Positions 48,194-59,519 of a stretch of DNA of 64,000 nt are shown piece by piece. The translations under genes and the position numbers were made by a program. Location: the NCBI RefSeq assembly GCF_009730915.1, contig NC_052477.1, forward strand, positions 1,178,001-1,242,000, given 5' to 3'. This DNA is from Dioscorea cayenensis subsp. rotundata (lineage: Eukaryota; Streptophyta; Magnoliopsida; Dioscoreales; Dioscoreaceae). Each line of letters starts with the position of its first letter. The stretch's first letter is position 1. The notes under the pieces were generated by a model that saw only the letters and a list, made by a program, of their open reading frames with translations, was not told where the DNA came from and made no database searches.

Positions 48194-48726
48194 TCATGCA
48201 CAGGCATCAGGGTTTGCAGGAGATAAGCTCTGCAGCCTTGACAAATGCAGTGAGAGCCCCCTTTGCTTTCACTTCCTCGTCGGTAACTCGACGCCAGGAG
48301 AGCCAGTGTCATGACCATCTCAGCATCCTCCGGTGCTCGACGGAGTGAACTTGCACTCAGCTGTGGCCGATCTGCTTCTTTCCTCAAATCACCTCCTTCC
48401 ACAGGCTTTGCTTAGACTCGAGCTTTTTCCAGTCGACAAAATCAAGACGCTCCTCATATACTCAAATGGCATCACTACAATCAATGGAATTAATTCGTCG
48501 GAATACGAAAAAATATATCTATCGAAAAAAGTAACATTAGATTTAGATAGCAAACCTGGGGTGAAGTTGATTGCCCTAACACTTCCAACACCTTCAGTTT
48601 CATTGAGAGTGATGATTTGAGCACTCGAGATGATCTCCGGTGGCTGGCGCGAGTCAGCCACTCGAGCAGCGCTTTGAAAAGCCGGGAAGCGGCTACCAGA
48701 GACTCAACTTCGACTGTCCAACTCAT
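48194..48726 (-). pseudogene. PR-10 #7, decayed, head-to-head with #8
   Basis: Exon 1 (48556-48726, 171 nt) starts MSWTVEVESLVAASRLFKAL, closely like #8, but lacks part of the HNLAPK block, so the frame breaks after LEW. Exon 2 (48194-48474) starts after AG and contains recognisable ERLDF and VEGGDLRK blocks, followed by several single-base losses relative to #8. The end (TGA 48194-48196) matches CA-NPDACA-like sequence in a shifted frame. At least four indels are needed to restore reading, so it is a true pseudogene. The flanking DNA is an inverted copy of the flank of #8. Confidence 0.85.
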
Positions 48727-49264
48727 TCTTCCTCTTTCCTTAATTTCAATACTACCTCGAGCTCTTGTGAAACTGATTGTGAGGAAGAATGGTGATTGAA
48801 GGTGACTATTTATGGAAGGTCTAGTATGGTTGGTGAATAAAAGTTGACAACATGTATAGCAAAACATGGAACATGCTACATGGATTGAATATTAAAAAAA
48901 AAAAAAAATAGAGGTTCATTTCCTTGTGATAGATCTCATCATATTGGATTTATGTGTGTTTCTTAATTGTTCATGAGGCAAACATTGTGTATGGAAAGTA
49001 ATTTTATTAGAGAACATGGGAAGCACGTATACTCATTCTCTCTTGAATTTATCAAAGAGTGGTTGGTGAATGGTGATTTCCATTATCTTTCTCTGCTAAA
49101 ATATAAATGAAAGAAACACCATGTTTGCCTCATGAACTATTAAGAATAACACATAAAAGCGAATATGAGATTACAAGAAAATGAACATATTTTTTTTAAA
49201 GTCTATGCATGTGCCATGTTTTGCTAGGCTGTCAAATTTCATTCACCAACCCTGCAAGAACTTC

Positions 49265-49272
49265 TATAAATA
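49265..49272 (+). promoter_or_regulatory. TATA box of PR-10 #8
   Basis: tataaata lies 88 bases before the ATG at 49353. The mirrored copy before #7 reads tatttat on the plus strand near 48805. Confidence 0.55.
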
Positions 49273-49352
49273 CTAACCATTGATCACCATTCTTCTTCAC
49301 ACGCAGTTTCACAAGAGCTTGAGGTGGTATTAGAACTAAGGAAAGAGGAAGA

Positions 49353-49916
49353 ATGAGTTGGATTGTTGAGGTTGAGTTCTCCGTGGCCGCTCCACGGCTT
49401 TTTCAAAGCTCTGCTCGAGTGGCACAACCTCGCACCCAAACTTACACCGGAGATTGTCTCAAGTGCTCAAATGATCATTCTCAATGAATCTGAAGGTGTT
49501 GGAAGTGTTCGGCAATTCAACTTCACACCAGGTTATTTGCTATCTAAATCTAATGCTATGTTTTCTTTTCCATTGATATATATTTTCGTATTCACGACGA
49601 ATTAATTCTTTTGAATATAGTGTTGCCATTTGAGTACATTAAGGAGCGTCTTGATTTTGTCGATTTGGAGAAATTTGAGTCTAAGCATAGCCTTGTCGAA
49701 GGCGGGGATTTAGGGAAGAAGCTTGAAATGGCGACAACTGAGTACAAGTTCACTCCGTCTAGCACCGGAGGATGTGCAGCTAAGATGGTCATGACATACA
49801 AGCTTCTCCCCGGAGTCGAAGTCACCGAAGTGGAAGAGAAAGCAAAGGGGGCTGTCACAGCAATAGTCAAGGCTGCAGAGGCTTATCTCATTGCGAACCC
49901 TAATGCCTATGCATGA
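49353..49916 (+). CDS. PR-10 #8 (Bet v 1 family), one-base frameshift in exon 1
   Basis: Exon 1 (49353-49531) starts MSWIVEVEFSVAAPRLF. The next run is TTTTT where #7 has TTTT, which breaks the frame. After that base it reads KALLEWHNLAPKLTPEIV and SEGVGSVRQFNFTP. Exon 2 (49621-49916) is fully open: VLPFEYIKERLDFVDLEKFE, GGDLGKKLE, FTPSSTGG, LLPGVEVTEVEEKAKGAV and LIANPNAYA, TGA at 49914-49916. The intron has GT-AG borders. The glycine loop is NESEGVGS, so the first Gly-Asp pair is changed. Apart from one T it would be a normal PR-10, so an assembly error is quite possible. Confidence 0.82.
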
Positions 49917-50261
49917 ACATGAACATGAACATGAACATTACTTATCATCTCTGCAATAAGAATTAATGTGTCTGTCATCTTGCTTTGTATTTTTCAACTT
50001 GGTATGTTTTCTAATTCACAAGTATGGAATAAAATGTGAGACTTTTTTTCTTTATATGACGATCCACATGACATTGCATGGAATTAAATAAGCTAACAAC
50101 TTTACAAGATGAATCAATATAGCTCTTTGCTTATTATATAAAAAGCAAATACAAAGGGCATGCAATGCAAGTTTTACCCTTCATCTCACCTTACAAACAT
50201 CATTAATGATATTACAAGCAAGAAGCTAATTAATCCCTTAATTTGATCTGGTTGCCCTTCC

Positions 50262-52035
50262 TCACTGCGGCACAAGATCAGCGACATACGGCACACCGGT
50301 TGCCGGCAACCACCTGTTTCCTTGAAGGAACCTTTCGACAGAGTACTTCCTTGCTCCGGAGTAGTTTACTTTCTTGATACCTCTCCATTTCACTCTCTTA
50401 TCCTTCCCTGAACCAGCACCAAAGTTATCCAACTCTGCATACAAGCAAGTTCTCAAAGCAAAATCGCCTTCCCAAGGTAGCCACCCTTCGGGAGCGATAA
50501 GGTCGTCGATCTCAGTCTGAATGATGAGAGTTCTTGAGTACTGCTTCCATGGCCTTCCAAGGTAGCTCTTGATTGTTTGCCTCACAGGGTGGAGGTCGGA
50601 GTCAGCGACAATCTTGCATTGGTGGATGATAATGCCGGAAGGCTGATGACGATCCTTTCGCCCTTGCGCTGTCACAATGTTCTGTTGGTTATCCATTGGC
50701 CTCCTCACTACCATCTTGCAGTTTTGGAAGACCGACGGAGAGTCACCGAAGATGAAATCAACCGTGCCGGAGATTGTGCAGTCCCTGTAGAACTGTCTTT
50801 TTGCATATGCGTACAATGTATCCTGATAACCATCCATTTGGCATTGGTAGAACACTGATCTATCGCCGCTCACTCTCAGCGCCACTGCCTGGTGTTTTTC
50901 AGGTCCGGCAGTGTTTTCGATCCCGATATCTTTTGCAAGGAATCCATCCCCAATTACAGCTACAACAAACAAACAAATTGATAAATTAGCATGTCTGCAT
51001 TTTATCTATTTGCATTATAGTTTACTTCTCACCCATCGAAGCCGTTTTGAAAGTGGTGATTCCATCAACATAGTTCTTGTGACCAGTAATTCTTGTTTTT
51101 GTTTGCCCATCACCGATCATGAACACATTGATCATATCTTTGCTGATTTCGACATACTCATCGTAGACTCCCTCCTTGACATAAATCACATAGTAACTTG
51201 TATTGGTTTTTCTTGGGACTCCCTGAAGTGCTTCATTGATGGTTTTGAAGTCACCGGAGCCATCCTTAGCGACTGTGACGGCCGGCTTCATACGCAGTGG
51301 TGACACGCCAAGAAGACTCCGACCACCAGCCGACAACCAGGATGGGAATTCTCCCGAAGTCGCCTCAGCAAGAAGTCTCCTGTTGAACTGCGGAATGCTG
51401 ATTGAACCAATGAGCGAACCCAATCCGTCTACCATGGCCAATGCATTGCTAGTCATTTGTTTTGAAATGTTTAGCGCAGAGGCCATCGACTGGCCGGCAT
51501 TGGAAGTGACGTTCAAGAAGCCATCAAGGCAACTTTCTTGATAAGTCACAACGGCGCTAAGCCACACCTTAATATCATCAACCATGTCGTCGATCTTTGT
51601 GATATCAAAGTCACTAAAGCGATCAATTGTATCTTGAAGATCTTGAACAGCATAGCCGAAAACTTCGCGGCAATCCTTGAGAGCTCTAACACTCAAAGGA
51701 TCCTTCTCGGCATTCAAAAGAACAGTGGAACGTTTCAATGCTTGTTGAATTCGGTCACTAGTAATTTGGAAGGCGAGTTTTACGAGCCCTTTCGGGTCAG
51801 TAATGTTGCCAGCGGCAGCAGTAAGGGTTTGTTCACATGTTTGTTTATAGTCTGTGGGGTGGCAAATGGCCTGAATGGATTTCACTGAGGTCTTGAATGA
51901 GCCAGAGTTCTTACTGGAGGACGTCGAAGAATTTGCATTAGATTTTGATTCGGTAAGAGTGATGGCAATGACGGCGGCAGCCGCGACTAGAAGGATAACT
52001 GAGCCACCGATGACGACAAGCTTCTTCTTGGCCAT
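50262..52035 (-). CDS. Pectinesterase with inhibitor pro-domain (type I PME), copy 2, intact
   Basis: Exon 1 (51033-52035) and exon 2 (50262-50959) join in phase to 1701 nt, 566 residues. Residues 5-28 are a hydrophobic N-terminal anchor. Residues about 50-205 are the inhibitor domain with Cys at 58, 67, 122 and 169. FNRRLLAEA (RRLL at 219-222) and GGRSLL (239-242) are subtilase-type processing sites. The catalytic part has GVYDEYVE (289-296), Q358 in HQAVALR, Q380 and D381 in YQDTLY, D402 in VDFIFG, and R470 and W472 in LGRPW, corresponding to the known substrate and catalytic residues of plant PMEs. The protein goes to the cell wall after removal of the pro-domain in the Golgi, and demethylates pectin. 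Copy 1 is its tandem duplicate about 12 kb away. The intron is 73 bp. Confidence 0.96.
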
Positions 52036-52039
52036 GGTT

Positions 52040-52768
52040 AGGGGAGGGAGAGCTTATTAAGGTCCCTAACCAAAAGCACAAGAGGAGTGTTTGTTTTGGA
52101 AGGGAGAAAAGAGAAGGTCCCAAAGGGGATGGTTTTGAGTAACTAGAGGAAAGGTAGTTTATATAGTGTAAGAAAAGGACAAAATAAGAGGTAGTTAGTT
52201 AGGGACCCCCTCCTACATGTAGGGATGGCCACGGACAAAAATAGAACATTGTTAGATTTAAATGGCCCAAGTTTTTACTCTTGGACTTGTGAGATTTTGA
52301 TGAAGAAATCATGTAAAAAATTTTATATTTAGATGTTATGTTATGATATATTATATTATATAAAATAACAATAACAAACTTTTAGTCCCAACCATAGGAT
52401 CATATATGAATTTTTGGGCTCCAAGTTATATTATTAAGAGGTAGAAAATCTAAATAAATAAAAATCAAATGTATCATTTTAATCAAATTCCTTCAATTCC
52501 ACTTCTAGATCCTGTAATTAGAAAAAAAAAATTATCCTCTACGAAAAAAAAATTGGTTAACATTCAATTACTCTATGGAGTTAAATTTATATAATTTTTT
52601 TTTTTAAACCCTCAATACCTCTATGGAATTAAGTACCTTAATCATGCTGAAGTAGTTTTCCCAACATTCTCATTTAAGCCAAAAAATAATATTATATTTT
52701 TCACTTTATATTAATTATTAGAGAAAATAAATTATAAATTCATAACAGTTTCAAAACATACTAGACAA
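52040..52768. other. Presumed promoter of pectinesterase copy 2, no other gene seen
   Basis: The region just above 52035 (leader and an acc-to-aag-rich stretch) shares phrases with the leader of copy 1 (gagggagagcttattaagg). A minus-strand TATA-like tatataaa lies near 52157. The rest is AT-rich, up to the LINE insertion at 52769. Confidence 0.5.
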
Positions 52769-53370
52769 TTCAAGTGTTTATTTGATTCTGAAACTTTACC
52801 TTCCTCAAGTTTCAAATATCTGGACCAATTAGATACCCTCATTAAACCCTTCACTCGTAAAACCTCCGGGACCCTCCATTTCCCGCATCCATTTTCCGGA
52901 ATATTTGTTTGAACGCAACAATCGTATCTTTAACCAAAATTGTGCTTCTACTTCCTCAATACTCTACAAAAGCATATGCTGGTTCTTACTTGAATTTTAG
53001 CAGACTCGGAGTCCCACCAGCAGGAAGCCACAGAGGACATTCACAAGATCAAGCGTTCCTTAAGCTTCCTGAGCTCCAGATCTTCCGACCCCACCGGCAA
53101 TATGGCGCCCAGCACTAGTCAGGAGTAATCCGTCTCTTTCTTTTTCCCGAGCGAGCTGCTGTCTCCGGAAGGTTGACTCTACGGCCTGCGATCCTCTATC
53201 CCTGCTTTATGTATTTTTCTTGCTTTTCGTTCACCTGTTCTCCTCATCTCTGGTGAGGATTACAGTTCTCTACTTTGTTCGTTTTTTTACATCGCTTCTG
53301 TTTTATGTACTTTGTACTTCGCTGTTTCTTTCTTCTCTAATAAATTGTAGTTTATCCACCTTATTAAAAA
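52769..53370 (+). mobile_element. 5'-truncated LINE (602 bp) with perfect 16-bp target duplication
   Basis: aaaacatactagacaa occurs at 52753-52768 and 53371-53386. The insert contains the ORF2 C-terminal remnant (FERNNRIFNQNCASTSSIL, and near 53040 KIKRSLSFLSSRSSDPTGN) and the 3' untranslated region, ending gtagtttatccaccttatta. This fixes the exact 3' border of the family. Frameshifts separate the two coding pieces. Confidence 0.95.
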
Positions 53371-53386
53371 AAAACATACTAGACAA

Positions 53387-53780
53387 ACCCCCTGACATTT
53401 GAATCTTCCATATAAACACTTCTTTTTCAATATACTTCCTATTCCGTCACTGTAATTTATTCCGTCGGTTTATTCTATCTTATAACTTGTACTTCAAACT
53501 CAATACTTATAATTTCCATTTAATATTAGTGTTTACATGTAATCACATAATTTTTACTTAAAATCTGACGTTCCCATTCACACCTGAGAGTTAATTTTGT
53601 CAATATCAGCCACATTTATGTCAGAAAATATGAAAAGTAACCTATCACAAAAAAAAAACTCTCTAAAACTAATCAAAGCTACTCAAAGTCATGTTTTTTT
53701 TTAATACCTTAACTTCAAAAAAAAAACTATTTGTTCTTTACCAAAAATTATTAAAGGCTATTATGGGTACTTTCTTCTCT
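53387..53780. other. No gene seen
   Basis: AT-rich sequence between the LINE fragment and the Mutator-type MITE, with several A/T runs. Confidence 0.5.
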
Positions 53781-53791
53781 TTCATCTTCTA

Positions 53792-54307
53792 GGGTAAACT
53801 TTATGAGTGGGCACTGTAATATAGTTATTTTTCATTTTGAGTTTCGAACTTCAATTTATATTATTTTGGTCACCCAGTTATAATTTGTGTTCACCCAAAG
53901 GGTACCAAGGAAATTATGAGAAGAATTTGATGACATATATAGTGGATTTGCCACATCAACACTAGTCTGAGCGTCATCTACATACACAGATATGTCACAT
54001 CATCAAAGAGAGTCATATAGCCAATTTTATTAACTAGGTTGTTAGGCTGACATGGCATGTATTGTGTTAATAAGAGTGGCCATATGACCTATTTGATGAC
54101 ATGTCATGTCCGCCTATGTTGATGGCACAGTGAACTGATGTTAACATGGTAAATCCAACTTACATGTCATCAAATTTTTACCAAATTCTCTTGGTACCCT
54201 CCAAGTGAACACAAATTAAAATTGAGTGACCAAAATGATAAAAATTGAAGTTTGATACCCAAACTAAAAAATGACCATAGTATGCTACCCAGTCAAGATA
54301 TTTACCC
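53792..54307. mobile_element. Mutator-type MITE (516 bp, long TIRs)
   Basis: The left end (ggGTAAACTTTatgagtggg...) and the reversed right end (GGGTAAATATCTTGACTGGG) pair for about 130 bases, including aacttcaattt(a/t)tat.attttggtcac and ttgtgttcac. The flanks are tcatcttcta (53782-53791) and tcgtcttcta (54308-54317), a 9-10-bp target duplication as for Mutator elements. No coding capacity. Confidence 0.82.
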
Positions 54308-54527
54308 TCGTCTTCTATTAAAAAAACAACAAAAGCTCACCAAATTAATAACAAATTCATTAATAAAATTTATAACAAAAATTAGCATAAAATAGAGTAC
54401 ATATATAAAATTGAAAACACTTTTATTGAGAAATTAATTGAGCCACATTTCATATCTCACAAGGACAAGTTGCCAAACAAGTTAGCCAACAAACCCAAAT
54501 CAAAGGGCGGGCGCATAATAACGATCA

Positions 54528-55267
54528 TCATCTCTTCCCCAATGCTTGGCCACGTGTCCTCCTCCCCCCATCGGACGGCCTTCGTCTCACTTCCTCACCA
54601 CCCACTAACTCCGCAAGCATCCTCCGCAAATCCTCAAAGCTATCCGGTTTCTACCCAAAAACAAGCCCATAATTACAGCCATGCCACAAGGGGCAAAACA
54701 GGTATTTCATTTATTTAATTATTAAAAAAAAAGAAAAACATACCTCTGGTCTCACACTATCCATCATAGAGATCATCTCTTGCATAAAATCCGAAAAATC
54801 CTTGCCGTCCAAAATAACAAATTTTTATTTTCTATTATTTATTAAAAAAGGGCAAAAAGAATCTTTGAGATTCGGACCTGATCATCATCTTCAAAGGGAT
54901 CAAACGCGCCAGCGTCGTAGAGCACGTTTACCCTCATCGGAAAGAACTGCAGGCACAACATACCACAACCCAACGCCGTCAATCTTCGTTAAAAGGCAAT
55001 ATGAAAACTTAACGGTGGCGTTAAGGAACATACCGGAATATGCTTCCTAGATTCGTTGAAAATGACGTTTGGCTTCTCCGATGGCTTTAGGGTTCCGGTC
55101 AGGGTGCTATTTCTAAAAAACCCCTTGAAAAAGTTAAAATTAGGGAGTGGAGTGTACTGCGACCGAGCTCCGATAGCGGGCGGATCTCGAAAAAGCGAGG
55201 CAGAGGGGCGGATCCCGAGGCAAGAGTAGTAGCAGAAACTACCGGATGGGGCTCCAGTGGGATCAAT
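54528..55267 (-). pseudogene. DnaJ-like (J-domain) gene, decayed
   Basis: Four exons with GT-AG borders. Exon 1 (55034-55267) begins GAPSGSFCYYSCLGIRPSAS, the start of a J domain, but the expected ATG reads ATT. The HPD tripeptide is not recognisable (the position reads like YTPL), and a TAG interrupts AKRHFQRI-EAYS. Exon 2 (54888-54946) reads LSDEGKRAL then, after a one-base loss, YDAGAFDPFEDDD. Exon 3 (54744-54800) encodes DFSDFMQEMISMMDSVRPE, and exon 4 (54528-54650) KPDSFEDLRRMLAELVGG ending in TGA. This order matches small plant J proteins with a C-terminal SFEDL block. Such proteins recruit Hsp70; this one cannot. Poly(A)-like aataaa follows at about 54425. Confidence 0.78.
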
Positions 55268-55344
55268 CGGAGAAGGAGGATAAGAAGAGAGGGCCACATG
55301 GAGCAAAAAGGAAGAGAACAATGTTTGGGGAGAGAGAGAGAGAG

Positions 55345-57100
55345 AGAGAGAAAGAGCTAATTGAGTGGGCATAATGCCCTGCTTAGCAAGATCCACATCA
55401 AATTTGTTCCAAGAGTGAGGAATGAGATCAACTGCGTGCATCGGGAAAAATTAGCCAAAGCAGCTCCCTAATTTCATTAAGGGTGTTGTGAGCCCTCCAT
55501 TGGATTAATTCTTCGTTGCAGTTGAAGATCCCCCACATCTCCCTTGAACTGGTGAAAATGTTGGAACAACAAGCCTTCTTTTCTCTGAGTTTCAGTAAAG
55601 CAAAGAGGAGAGAATTGGCCTCCATCTCAAGACCGGTAGTATACTCCAAAGGATATGAACATGCAAGGACAATGTTTAAGTCAAAATCGACTATGAAAAG
55701 ACCAGCTCTCCCTTTACCTGTCCCTTCATTCCATACAGCCGATGAAAAGGTCCCCATTGCACCCAAACGAGGCCGGTTCTACATATAAAAGCTAATAAAT
55801 TGGAAATTACTGGTGTGAAACAAAAACTCTTTAGAGTAGGCGATGGCATTGAGAGCGATTTGATGATAATTAGGGGTGATCCTTCTGAAGATAAAATCAC
55901 ATCTAGTTTTCCACAGAAACCAGATGGTAGCAGCAATCAAAGAAGCTATATATTTGGAATGCCCAGCCTAACCATAATCAAGCCACTCACCTTTAGCGAT
56001 GTGCTCAAAAAACAAAATAGTCTTACCAGTAAGATCTTGAATCATGCTACACACACCTTGGCTCTTAGGGCATAGTCTAAATAGATGATCAGAAGTCTCA
56101 ACAACTAAGCCACAAAGAACACACATATCAGGAGGACCAATTTTCAGTTGATAAAGAAAGTCGAAGGTTCTAACCTTTCCATGCAAAAGCAACCAAATAA
56201 AAGTTTTAGTTTTGGGAGCCACATTCAAATGCCAAACATTGTCCCATCCATCCCATCGTGAAGTGTCATTTTGAGTGCAATTTAAATATGAGTAAACAGA
56301 TGCAGAGATTTTATTACAGTTGGTCTTAGGAAACCACACCCATTGGTTAGCATCCTCAAGGGTGATCTTCCCATGCTCGATGATAGGAGAATTCCATATA
56401 GGGCCTAGAATATGAGTAATCTTTTGAATGTCCACCTAGAGTTATCAATGAAATCACTCATCTACAAATTTTCAAAATCCTCATCTATATTGAAAAATAG
56501 TGGTTTGAAAAGAATTGGAATTTCAAAGAGCCAAGGCTGACTTAAAACAGATGTATAAGAAGGGTTAACACCTTTAATCCAGATTTGAGACTTCAGAATG
56601 TCTGCAGTTTTACATAAACCTCTGAAAAAAAACAGAGCAATGTTGAGGAATTTTTTGCATCCAAAAATTGTGGTTGCCGTATTTCAATTGGAGGATGTTG
56701 ACCCAGATGGAATCTTGAGAGTTAAGATAATTAAAAATATTTTTAGCCATTAAAGAGTGTTTGACTTTAAGAAAATTTCGGATGCCCAAACCCCCCTCAG
56801 ATTTGCTCAAAGAAATAGAATTCCAATTAACCACCGGGATGCCACTACTATTGCCATCATTAGCCCAGAGAAATTTTCTAGCAATTTGGGATAACCTATT
56901 GAGGACCGAGTTAGGAATTGGATATACATACAGGTAATATAAAGGGAAGGCCATGATGACACTATTAATCAACACTGCTTTACCTGCTTTGGAGATGTGA
57001 GCCTTATGCCAGTTAGCCACTGCAGCATTAGTAGTGTCAACCAGGCAAGTGGATCTTGTTGGGGGTGAAGGTTCAAGAGTTTTAAGGGCATTAGATATTT
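55345..57100 (-). mobile_element. LINE 4 fragment (different L1-like family with RNase H)
   Basis: Minus-strand pieces in order: ANWHKAHISKAGKAVLINSV with PLYYLYVYPIPNSVL (57020-56610), the zinc-binding region WLLLHGKVRTFDFL and MCVLCGLVVETSDHLFRLC (56435-55968), and an RNase H-like block, GRAGLFIVDFDLNIVLACSY, GLEMEANSLLFALL (55766-55428), finishing HSWNKFDVDLAKQG near 55370. The YPLYYL and RNase H features distinguish it from LINEs 1-3. Both ends are missing: no endonuclease or RT core and no 3' untranslated tail. It abuts the 5' side of the DnaJ-like relic, with a (CT)n tract between. Confidence 0.85.
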
Positions 57101-57368
57101 TTGTGAAATTAGTTGATTAATTTCCATTGTTGTTGAATTTATTTACGGTTTGCCATTGGTTAGTGCATGATGTGTTCCAAGTTAATTTCATAGCAGTATG
57201 AAATTATTTGTGATAAATTAAGGTTAATATTGATTAGGAAAGAAAATGAAATATCACCGGAAGCACAACAACCGGACGACGCCATTATCTCTCAAGTGAA
57301 AAGTCAAAAATTTAAATTTTTTTTACTCAACACAATTGAAAATTTAGTGTGTGAATATGATGGCTTTT

Positions 57369-57410
<42 letters not shown>

Positions 57411-59464
57411 TATACGTCAACTATGGATGTAGTTGATAATAATATCAGTGGAAGATAGAGACAAAGAGAAACGGTAGTTATGGGGTGCTTGGTTTGTTCT
57501 TTAGTTTACTGTATGTACTAGTAGAAATAAGGTTGTACTGCTTTTTTACAGTACTATTATTCATAGTGTTACTATTTATATAAGCAGTGGTGCCCGATGG
57601 ATTAAGATCCAACAGTTGATCACAAATGTTTAAATCTATGAAAGTTCTCAAATGACGTGCCCACTCTATATATATATATATATATAAGAATGATTTTGAT
57701 ATTATAAATGGTGTATAAAACTATCGGCCCATTTGATTTCAAATTCCATTTGATATACGAAAATTTGAGTGGGGAGATGTTTTTGAGTATGCCCTTCAAT
57801 GTCAACAAAGATACTTATATTAAATTATTTTATTTATATTTTACATTATTATTATTATTAGGAATTTATTTTGATATTTTCATAAATCTTGTGTTGGTAT
57901 TCTAATAAGTTTTAAATATTTTAATCTATGTATATTAAATTAAACCTTCTACTCTTTATGAGATATGGAGAAAAACACTAAAAGAGCTTAAAACTTATAC
58001 ACTTACATAATAAACAAATCAAAAAAACCTTTAATTGGCAATTAAAGATTCGTATGGATTTCTATGGTACAAGTTTTGACAATTGAACACTATAAGTTAA
58101 ATAGTATAGGATAGTGGGAGCATATGTCATAGATACGTCGATAAGATTGGTGTATTTGAACATATCTCATTACAGTCCAATTATATGTGTTTTACTTTTT
58201 ACCACAAATGATTAGAATTATTAATTATGATTATATTATTGGACCTTAGATATGAAGTATCATGATCATGATGTGCTTGTGACGTCTAGTCTTTTAGTAG
58301 AATATATATTCTCAACTTACCCTTTGGTAGGGACAACTTCGAAGTGCGATTATGTCAAACAAATAACAATTGTGAGTGATCACAAAAAATGGTTACGTTC
58401 TTGCAAAAGTAAATGAGTTAGTATCTTATACAATTATTAGTAAGGTTAGAAGACTTTGGCTAAATTAGTTATACTAATTGTGTGAGACACGAATGGTAAT
58501 TTGGTAATTTTACTTTACTATGGTCACTCTTTTGAACACAAAAATAAATGGTTTATAGACATATGGTAATCTTTATAGGAAAAAGTTTGTGATGATATAT
58601 ATATTCATTGTGTTCAATTGAACTATGACATCGGGCCACATGGTTTGTTAGATGTCACCTACATATTTTGGTATCCTCTCATAACGAACCTAAAGAGTCA
58701 CATTCAAAAGAATTGAGAATAAGTTTTGTTTTTAGTTTGAATGTAGGGATAAAATTGATAATTTTACTTCACGGGATAAAGTGAGATTGTAAATTGACCT
58801 GAGATTTTGTCTTAAGTTTAAATTTTAATCGAAGTTTGATAAAATAGAATAATTAATCAAAATTATAAGCGTTTGAATATAAAAATTGCTTTGAGATTGA
58901 TATGTATATCATGTGATTTTTTTAATAAAATAATGTTTATCATGTTTTGTGATGTTTATATAAATATGACTCCTCTCTAACTTTAGAACAAGAATTACCT
59001 CTCTTATGAGATTAATTCAGGAAAAGGGGCTTGTTTTAGATTCCAGCGTGAGATTTAGAGGCGTTGAGTTTTCGTTCAAAGATAAGAGATCAAAGATATT
59101 TGAGGTACAACTTTTGAACATCAAAAAAAAGATTTTTTTTTTTTCATATTTGTATTTAATTAAAATAGAGGGTCGATCAAATTGTCTACTTGATGTCATC
59201 ATATTCCTGTGCTTCTATTGCATCAGATTTTATTTTATATTTTTGGATGTTTTTCTGATAGTATGTACTGGTGCGAATATTATACGTAACAATTAAAATA
59301 TTATCTATATGCTATAATTTCATTCTAATACTTCGATACAACTGTTTTGGTCTCATATGTAACAATTTAAACATAAGACTTACTCAACTTTAATAAAATG
59401 TGAAAATATTTTGGTGAAACCCCTTGAATCATTGAGTTTAATTGTGCTCAAAAAAGGCTAAAAA

Positions 59465-59500
<36 letters not shown>

Positions 59501-59515
59501 GACCGTTTGTAGATA
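57101..59515. other. Intergenic, no gene seen
   Basis: Contains (AT)n tracts (57373-57408, 57667-57686, 59470-59498), an (ATT)n stretch at 57848-57859 and unremarkable AT-rich sequence. Open frames here have no recognisable domain. Confidence 0.5.
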
Positions 59516-59519
59516 ATTT

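Larger units (their letters stand above)
48194..49916. repeat. Large inverted duplication containing PR-10 #7 and #8
   Basis: The two genes are divergent with 626 bases between start codons. The upstream halves are inverted copies: tcttaattgttcatgaggcaaacattgtg (about 48961) pairs with catgtttgcctcatgaactattaaga (about 49122). Next to the genes, the 48790-48860 stretch (gactatttatggaag ... ggttggtgaat) pairs with 49230-49290 (attcaccaaccctgcaagaacttctataaat). A roughly 100-base spacer around 49050 is the centre. Confidence 0.85.
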
